Source: Thalassarchaeum sp002495735
GTDB lineage: Archaea; Thermoplasmatota; Poseidoniia; Poseidoniales; Thalassarchaeaceae
NCBI GenBank assembly: GCA_937911265.1
Contig: CALDRG010000096.1
Location: forward strand, 1-38,740
Length of the DNA stretch: 38,740 nucleotides
Direction: 5' to 3'
Positions 32,935 to 38,740 of this stretch are shown here, piece by piece (within the stretch, counting starts at the first letter, position 1; every line of letters starts with the position of its first letter). The notes beneath the pieces were generated by a model. The model had not been told where the DNA came from. It worked only from the letters and a program-made list of their open reading frames with translations, and ran no database searches. Made by a program: the position numbers and the translations under genes.

Positions 32935-35900
32935 TTCCATCATCGACGATGTACGAGTCACGCTCCGGGACCTCTTGCAACTCGTCTATCTCCTGCAGCA
33001 CAGTGGACAGTGCCATCTGTGCGTTCTGCCGATGCGGCTCTCCTAGAACGTGGCTGGAGTATCTAGCCTCCTCGAAAATCCTGTCCAGTGCGATCAGCGC
33101 CTGCTCGCTGAGAGGCAAGGCGTTACGAATCGCCAGTTCGAACTCACGGACAGTCTCGAAGTCCCTGCGCAGGAACCCTCTGCGCATCAGTATCTGACAC
33201 AGACTCTCGTAGCAATTGAAGATGGCTTCTCTGACCTCGTCGCCGGCAGCTAAGAGCTCTGCAGTATAACTGAACACCCCAGCGAGTTCGTCGATGGCGG
33301 CCTGCTTGCGCCTGCGCATCAGCATTGCCGCTCCGACCATTAAGGCGAGTGCGATGAGTACGGCAACGAGAATGGTAGAGAAACCGAACGACTCACCTGT
33401 CTGCTGTTCATATTCTACATCGAGCCCATCGCGGAAGATAGGCGGCCATGTCTTGTTGACCGGATCGACGAAGTCAGAGTCAGTAGTAAAGCACACCCGT
33501 AGCTCGCCCCAAAAGGTCTGGTTGTAGAATGAGGGGAGTCCTGTGTACGCCTCAAACTGATACACGAACAGGCCATTCTGGTCAGTGAGTCCAACCCTAG
33601 TGAAGTGTGATGTCTCTCTGTTGTCGCAGGTGCCGTTGACGAGATAAGCCGACAGTGGGAAGTCAGGCACCACCTGTCCGGTATCAAGAGCTGTAACGTT
33701 GATTGATCCTGACAGCAGCCTCTGATTCTTGGCGACATACAGGGAATCCGGATTGAAGTCGTAGGACACGGAAATCAAGATTGTCACCTCGACTTCAAGA
33801 GAGTTGCCATTGAGGTACCTAGAGCTGTCGGGCTCAATCTTGATGGTCAGAGTCAGTGATCCTGGGGGCATGGTTTGAATGGCATTCGTGGCGAGATTGA
33901 AGTGCTCGGTCCCGTCATCTTCCCAAGGACTACCTGAGAGTGATAGCAAGAGATCCTCCCAATTCAACGAGATTGTCATGTTGTGCATGATGTTGGACTC
34001 GCCGCCTATCTCTAGTATCCGTCCCTGCAGCTTGATCTTGGCGTAGGGATCTCCTCGGATGATGTCGAGATTATTTGGGAACACTTCGATTTCAATGTCA
34101 GCCCTAGTGTAAACAGTGACAGTGTACTGGGCTGGCAAATAGTAGGTCTCACCTGAGAAAGCGAAAGCGATGTTATGAGGCCCGCGTGCGATAGCGTATC
34201 CAAGGTCATAGGTGTAGCTGAACGTGCCGTCAATTGAAGTGGTGATAGTCCCCACTACCTCGCCATCGAGTCGCATCGTCAACTCCCTGCCCTCAAGTCC
34301 AGGGTGGCCGGACGAATCCTCGTCGAACAGCCGCCCGGTGAAGTTCCACGATCCCCCTCTGGTGACGACAGGTGAATCGACCTGTAGTGTCATTCCTGTG
34401 TGATACGCGATAATCAGAATCGTTTCCGTGGACCCTATCCTGTGATAGCCCTGTTCAGGTGCCCTGATGGTCAGAGTGTGGTTGCCGACCTCAAGGAAGT
34501 CGGATACGGTCCACAGATATGACCACTCGCCATTCTCATCAGAGCTGGTTATGCCCACTAGTATGCCATCGACGAATATCTGTAGTGAGTGGTTGGCGAG
34601 CCAGCCTCCAGGTAGGTTATCCTTCACCGTCCCGCTGAGCATCATAGGATCACTCACGGCTACAGCCTGAGGCTGAACAACCGATATCTCCACAGGCCCA
34701 TAGACAGTGAAGATAGTCGATGAGTTGGATCCCATAACAAACTCCTCGCCTAGATATGTAATCAGAATGATACGTGGCCCCAACTCCATGTCTGGAGGCA
34801 CGGGTATGTACAGGCTGAAGGTCCCGTTCTCACCTACCGAGAGCCCGGTCAGGAACTCACCGTTCATAGAGACCTGGAGATTTCTGTTAGGCAGCACTCT
34901 CCCTGAGCCGTCGGTGAGCATACCTTCAATCAGCAGCAGTTCGTTTCGGTCGACTTCACCAGGCGGTGTTGTCAGGACGACTTGTGAGGTCTGAGTGGCA
35001 TTGAACACCTTGGTGTACGACGAGGGAAGATAGTACTCGGGATTGAGCGAATCGCCCTGACCCATCGGATCAACCCAGGTGAACCCTCCAAGGAATGTCA
35101 CCGTGACAGTGTGCATACCGTAGTCAACGTCTAGAGGCAAATCGTAGGTAATCGACCACTCTCCTGTGTTGGCGTTGGACTGCGTAGAGTACACCGGACC
35201 GACGCTTACTCCATCGATGTCCAAGTGGATTATCCCGCCCCAGGGGTTGCCCCCGTGCACTAGAAATTGGCCGTGCTCATCAAGCAGAGTGCCGCTGAAT
35301 ATCACACTCTCACCGGCTATGGCTGAACCGGTGATGGAAGCAATCTCCAACTCGGTCGGAGCGAGGATGATGACTCGCGTCCACGTCTCGTCGCCGATGA
35401 GTCCGGTTGTACCGTTGATTCCTGCGAACTCGGCAGAAATCGTCATCGGGCCCGGATTCCTCATGATATCAACGCTAAGTATGGCGTTCATGGTTCCGTT
35501 AATGTCAGTGAATCCCCTCCATTCGAAGACACCGTCAATCAGGATGTCGACCGTTTCTGCTACAATCGGCTGTCCAGCGTTATCAATCAGCGAGATGTTT
35601 ACACTAATCACGTCGCCTCGGATGGTCCTGCTATCCGGATCGAGGTCCTGAGGGTCGTCTATAGTCAGCAGCGAGTACCCTCGACTGTCAAAGGTCGAGT
35701 TACCGGTACTCGAACCGTAGTAGTTCACATTGGGAGTGTAAGTGGCCATCAGGTCGTGGGCTCCCCTCGGGAATGTCAGGTCCAAGCGAATGTCGGCAAA
35801 CCATGAGCCATTAGGCGCGACGGCCCCGCCTGTAACCGTGAAAGTACTGCTCCGCCCATCGATGGAGAATGTCAAGGACGGAGAGAGAGTGTTGCCGTCA

Positions 35901-38740
35901 CGGTCGGTGATGCCACTGCCGTTGCTGGAGGTTAGCATACCGCTGACCGTGAATGACTCACCGGCCGCCGGATTGTCGGTAATCGGGTCGAGAGTCAGAT
36001 TGGTGGGAGATCTGACGGTGATGGTCGTGATGATGGTGGCAGTTGAGTGCAGTGTGGAAGAACCGTTGAAGAACAGCGTGATGGCCATCAGCCCGAGCGG
36101 GTGAGAATGCGGTATTGTGAACGAGAAGTTGACCACTCCAGCGCCGTTGCTCTGGAACTCTGGCAACCAAGTATCGTGAAACTTCGCTCCTATTGTCGCG
36201 TTGCCGATCTGTCTGTCGTTGTCGCTCGACTCGACCAGTCGGGCACCGAAGTTGATTGATGAACCACGATCGGCCACCGTATTGATGATTGGGCTCTTAT
36301 CGACGAACTGAGTCACACCGCGAACCAGTATCGAGGCGTTTCCGGTACCGGTGAGGTAGAACGGCGTACTGCCATTGATGACACTGACCACCACAGTCTT
36401 GACGCCGCTGGTCACGCCGTTTCCGAGCGGGTCTGTCGGGACCGAAACTGTGAACGAACCATTGCTCGTTGTGGTGGCGCTGTTGACGAGAGTCTCGCTT
36501 GAGTCGGCGAGGAAGAATACCTCAACTGCCATCGGGCCGTTAACGCTCCTGTTGCCATCCACAGCGTCAATCACTCTGCCACTCATCGTGAACGTCTGCC
36601 CGGCTGTGACCTCAAGTGGTATACTGTCTATTTCGACAAAGCTCGAGACTTGGACAGTGAGATTGACGTAGCTGTCGTTGCCCAACCACCTCCCTGCACC
36701 AGCGACAGTGAGATTGTCCGACTTGTCATCTGGCGCGTGCACCCGGATAGAATAGTATCCGGGCACTGTATCGGCGGGAATTACCGGATTGAATGTAGCG
36801 ACGCCATCGGCCCCGGTAGTCTGGTTCTCCATTATCACCTGAGAAGGCCCGCCCCAGTCGAAGTAGATGTCAGCCAGCACTCCCTGCAACAGCGAGTCGT
36901 CCTCAACGTCTGTGATGGTGGCGTTCACTCTCATGGTCGAGCCTGCTACGACAATGAGAGCGCTGGGTGCAGCTTCCACGACGAATTCGGTCTGTATTCC
37001 AGCGTCGTAGACGGCATCGTCCTCGACCTTGAAGTAATAGCCGCCGGAAGGGGGGTTCTGAGTAAAATCGAGAAGTACCCTGAGATCGTACACCCCGGAG
37101 CCGACACCCGAGGGCATCTGGAAACTGAGGTTGTAGCCACCGGTAGTGTTGTCGATCCAGCCCGAAGCCAGACGGTGGATCACAGGAGGGGCAGGGGAGC
37201 CATCGGGAGCCGGAGGGAGGTTTGAGGGCACCAACAGCTGCACCACGACGGATGAATTATTACCGAGGATTGGGGTGTCGTGGAAGATGTCGTTGGCGAA
37301 CCCAGACACCCAGTTGGTGGTGCCTCTTGATGTCCAATCGAAACCGAGTTGGACCGTGGCATTGGCCCTGCCCTGAATCCGAATAACATCTACCGCTAGA
37401 GCGGGTTGTAACCATGTCGAACCAGAGTAGTTCAGAACCCAGCTGTAGTCGCCGGCGAAGGACTCCCAAGGAGGTGTGAAAGAGACATCAAGTCTAGGCA
37501 GGGAGGGGTCAGTGATGTTCCACTCCTCGGTCCCGTTGAGCTCAAGGACGTAGGTTCCGAGGAAATCCGCTAGAGAAGTGTTGGTGTGATCAGTCAGAAT
37601 CACTTCGACCACTGCAAGATTGCCTCGGGGGATGGGTTGCAGTGAGTAAGCGAAATTGATGTAACTGCGTATCCCGTACAGGTCGGTGAAAGTGACTTGG
37701 TCGTTGGCATAAAGACCCTCTGAATCAAACTCCAGCTTGACCTGGACCTCTCCTGCGGGCAGTGGTACGCGGGCAGCGGAAAACAGCCAACTAACCGAGA
37801 ACTGGCCGGGGGAAGAAGTCCAATTACTGCTGTTCAGATACCACGTGGTCAGAGTCGTGAAAGGGCCGTTGGTGTTTGCGCGACGCATCTTGAGTATCAG
37901 CGACCCATTCAACGCCTCGGCACTGGGCCCTCTGCTCAGCACGGTGCCGTTCAAGTAAATCTGAGAGTCTATCTCAAGTATGCTGTTGTTCGCTCCCGCT
38001 CCATCAAGAGTGACGGTGAGATTCGGGGCGGGAGTGATATTGAACATGAATGGCATAATAGCCGGCCTGACGTGGTAAGAAGGAGTGCTTGCGTTGTTGA
38101 GGTCTTCCTCATGCCAGCCATAGAAGTTCAATGCGGCGTTGATTAGTCCAAGTGGCTCTGATTCATTGATGTTCAAGAAGAACTCGTAGTAACCTCCTGC
38201 CCCTACATCCGCGATCAGACTGACTGGGCCGTCACTCGCTGTAGTGTAGTTCAGTATGACCTGTAGGCTGTCGAGTGCGGACGGGTCGTTGAACGGGCTA
38301 CTGGCCCACGAAATCTCGCCCGAAACGGTGGTATTTACGCCGGCTCCCAACATCGGCTCGTTGGTAGGAGGAGGTTCTCCGATGCTGAGATTGGCATCAT
38401 CCGAGATGTTTAGGCGCCAAGTGAAGGAGATGCCCTGAGAGCCGACATACCCCTTTTCGAAGACGTGAATCACCAGCGAGCCGAAGCCGGGGTTAATGAC
38501 CATCTCAGGAGTGCCGTTCAGACTGAAGCTGCCGTTCGCATCGGTGGTTCCGTTGTCGACCAAGTGCTCGGAAAGCGCGGCGTTTCCAGGAACGTCCCCG
38601 GTGTCGTTGGACCTGACTAGGTAGAGGTACATCGTGACATTTTCTGCTGCGGTCCCGTTGTCGGCGAACTGGAGCGTCCCGTTGAGCCAGATGTCGCCGG
38701 TAGACAGGTTTCTCTCCACCCAGGTCGGCCCCCAATCGGC
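32927..38740 (-). CDS. giant surface protein of repeated Ig-like domains with cytoplasmic DUF4129-like tail (5' end outside window)
   Basis: The frame is open from the right edge, with at least 1937 residues; a GTG at 38719 is internal, not a proven start. The exterior consists of roughly 100-120-residue beta domains repeated many times, each with elements such as FSGTLLDEHGQ, DGVSVG, GEWSITYDLP and GMHTVTVTFLGG, typical of Ig-like/CnaB-like stacks. N-x-S/T sequons are very dense (about eight in the first 60 residues seen), fitting archaeal N-glycosylation. One helix (FSTILVAVLIALALMVGAAML) near residue 1780 is followed by RRRK, so the tail is cytoplasmic. That tail (YESLCQILMRRGFLRRDFETVREF, then IFEEARYSSHVLGEPHRQNA) resembles DUF4129, found at the C-terminus of transglutaminase-like membrane proteins. 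An enzymatic domain may lie in the missing N-terminus. Confidence 0.9.
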   Translation of the reverse strand, partial: ADWGPTWVERNLSTGDIWLNGTLQFADNGTAAENVTMYLYLVRSNDTGDVPGNAALSEHLVDNGTTDANGSFSLNGTPEMVINPGFGSLVIHVFEKGYVGSQGISFTWRLNISDDANLSIGEPPPTNEPMLGAGVNTTVSGEISWASSPFNDPSALDSLQVILNYTTASDGPVSLIADVGAGGYYEFFLNINESEPLGLINAALNFYGWHEEDLNNASTPSYHVRPAIMPFMFNITPAPNLTVTLDGAGANNSILEIDSQIYLNGTVLSRGPSAEALNGSLILKMRRANTNGPFTTLTTWYLNSSNWTSSPGQFSVSWLFSAARVPLPAGEVQVKLEFDSEGLYANDQVTFTDLYGIRSYINFAYSLQPIPRGNLAVVEVILTDHTNTSLADFLGTYVLELNGTEEWNITDPSLPRLDVSFTPPWESFAGDYSWVLNYSGSTWLQPALAVDVIRIQGRANATVQLGFDWTSRGTTNWVSGFANDIFHDTPILGNNSSVVVQLLVPSNLPPAPDGSPAPPVIHRLASGWIDNTTGGYNLSFQMPSGVGSGVYDLRVLLDFTQNPPSGGYYFKVEDDAVYDAGIQTEFVVEAAPSALIVVAGSTMRVNATITDVEDDSLLQGVLADIYFDWGGPSQVIMENQTTGADGVATFNPVIPADTVPGYYSIRVHAPDDKSDNLTVAGAGRWLGNDSYVNLTVQVSSFVEIDSIPLEVTAGQTFTMSGRVIDAVDGNRSVNGPMAVEVFFLADSSETLVNSATTTSNGSFTVSVPTDPLGNGVTSGVKTVVVSVINGSTPFYLTGTGNASILVRGVTQFVDKSPIINTVADRGSSINFGARLVESSDNDRQIGNATIGAKFHDTWLPEFQSNGAGVVNFSFTIPHSHPLGLMAITLFFNGSSTLHSTATIITTITVRSPTNLTLDPITDNPAAGESFTVSGMLTSSNGSGITDRDGNTLSPSLTFSIDGRSSTFTVTGGAVAPNGSWFADIRLDLTFPRGAHDLMATYTPNVNYYGSSTGNSTFDSRGYSLLTIDDPQDLDPDSRTIRGDVISVNISLIDNAGQPIVAETVDILIDGVFEWRGFTDINGTMNAILSVDIMRNPGPMTISAEFAGINGTTGLIGDETWTRVIILAPTELEIASITGSAIAGESVIFSGTLLDEHGQFLVHGGNPWGGIIHLDIDGVSVGPVYSTQSNANTGEWSITYDLPLDVDYGMHTVTVTFLGGFTWVDPMGQGDSLNPEYYLPSSYTKVFNATQTSQVVLTTPPGEVDRNELLLIEGMLTDGSGRVLPNRNLQVSMNGEFLTGLSVGENGTFSLYIPVPPDMELGPRIILITYLGEEFVMGSNSSTIFTVYGPVEISVVQPQAVAVSDPMMLSGTVKDNLPGGWLANHSLQIFVDGILVGITSSDENGEWSYLWTVSDFLEVGNHTLTIRAPEQGYHRIGSTETILIIAYHTGMTLQVDSPVVTRGGSWNFTGRLFDEDSSGHPGLEGRELTMRLDGEVVGTITTSIDGTFSYTYDLGYAIARGPHNIAFAFSGETYYLPAQYTVTVYTRADIEIEVFPNNLDIIRGDPYAKIKLQGRILEIGGESNIMHNMTISLNWEDLLLSLSGSPWEDDGTEHFNLATNAIQTMPPGSLTLTIKIEPDSSRYLNGNSLEVEVTILISVSYDFNPDSLYVAKNQRLLSGSINVTALDTGQVVPDFPLSAYLVNGTCDNRETSHFTRVGLTDQNGLFVYQFEAYTGLPSFYNQTFWGELRVCFTTDSDFVDPVNKTWPPIFRDGLDVEYEQQTGESFGFSTILVAVLIALALMVGAAMLMRRRKQAAIDELAGVFSYTAELLAAGDEVREAIFNCYESLCQILMRRGFLRRDFETVREFELAIRNALPLSEQALIALDRIFEEARYSSHVLGEPHRQNAQMALSTVLQEIDELQEVPERDSYIVDDGIR

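Noticed and set aside
1..38740. CRISPR arrays, insertion sequences or integrase genes
   Set aside because: No regularly spaced short repeats, transposase motifs or integrase motifs were seen. The repetitive texture in the giant genes is protein domain repetition. No duplicated tRNA 3' end was noticed.

Overview
The window looks like part of a planktonic marine euryarchaeal genome, most likely Marine Group II (Candidatus Poseidoniales, Thermoplasmatota). The archaeal assignment rests on the Rpo7-Spt4-S24e-S27ae cluster, a DTD2-type D-aminoacyl-tRNA deacylase, an HVO_0476-type zinc protein, TATA-like elements, and tRNA-Thr with a U discriminator. The order-level assignment is inference, based on very large FG-GAP/CARDB/Ig-like surface proteins next to bacterial-type metabolic genes (GdhA, proline dehydrogenase, polar amino-acid ABC transporter). 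Most of the window has roughly balanced base composition. Two stretches are clearly AT-richer.

Layout. 1-2538 (-) is the 5' part of a secreted protein that runs off the left edge. Two divergent tRNA genes follow (Thr-GGT on -, Ser-GGA on +). 2984-6943 holds a 6-TM zinc-ribbon protein, a membrane-anchored subtilase, a methyltransferase-like gene and a zinc-finger protein. 6940-8890 (-) holds proline dehydrogenase and DTD2. 8963-9877 is an unknown propeller-like protein. 9865-11130 (-) is the information-processing cluster rpo7-spt4-S24e-S27ae, whose leader could fold over its own ribosome-binding site. 11375-16975 is an 1866-residue surface protein. 16976-20564 (-) is a tight run: substrate-binding protein, purC, class IV aminotransferase, sulfotransferase-like protein. 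20650-23748 (+) is an ABC permease and ATPase, divergent from the binding protein. 23802-26601 (-) is glutamate dehydrogenase and an HD phosphohydrolase. 26755-32934 (+) holds a tandem ribbon-helix-helix regulator, a receiver/PEP-synthase-like kinase protein, an XPD/Rad3-type helicase and a small HSP20-like protein. 32927-38740 (-) is a giant surface protein that runs off the right edge.

How the genes fit together. Amino-acid use is the common theme. There is a polar amino-acid ABC importer, proline dehydrogenase, a BCAT-like aminotransferase, glutamate dehydrogenase and an extracellular membrane-tethered subtilase, which suits a protein- and peptide-consuming heterotroph. Three large secreted or surface proteins suggest a heavily decorated envelope.

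The most unusual item is the ABC importer. Its binding protein appears circularly permuted (C-lobe first, N-lobe second) and is anchored by a C-terminal helix. Its permease carries an N-terminal extracellular YCF48/BNR-like propeller plus a large AT-rich insertion between TM1 and the LFRNTPL segment. A second unusual unit is the receiver-receiver-ATP-grasp protein, which lacks the usual phosphohistidine domain and is translationally coupled to an AT-rich iron-sulfur helicase gene. Two genes are easy to overlook: S27ae (56-57 residues) and the edge-truncated gene at 1-2538.
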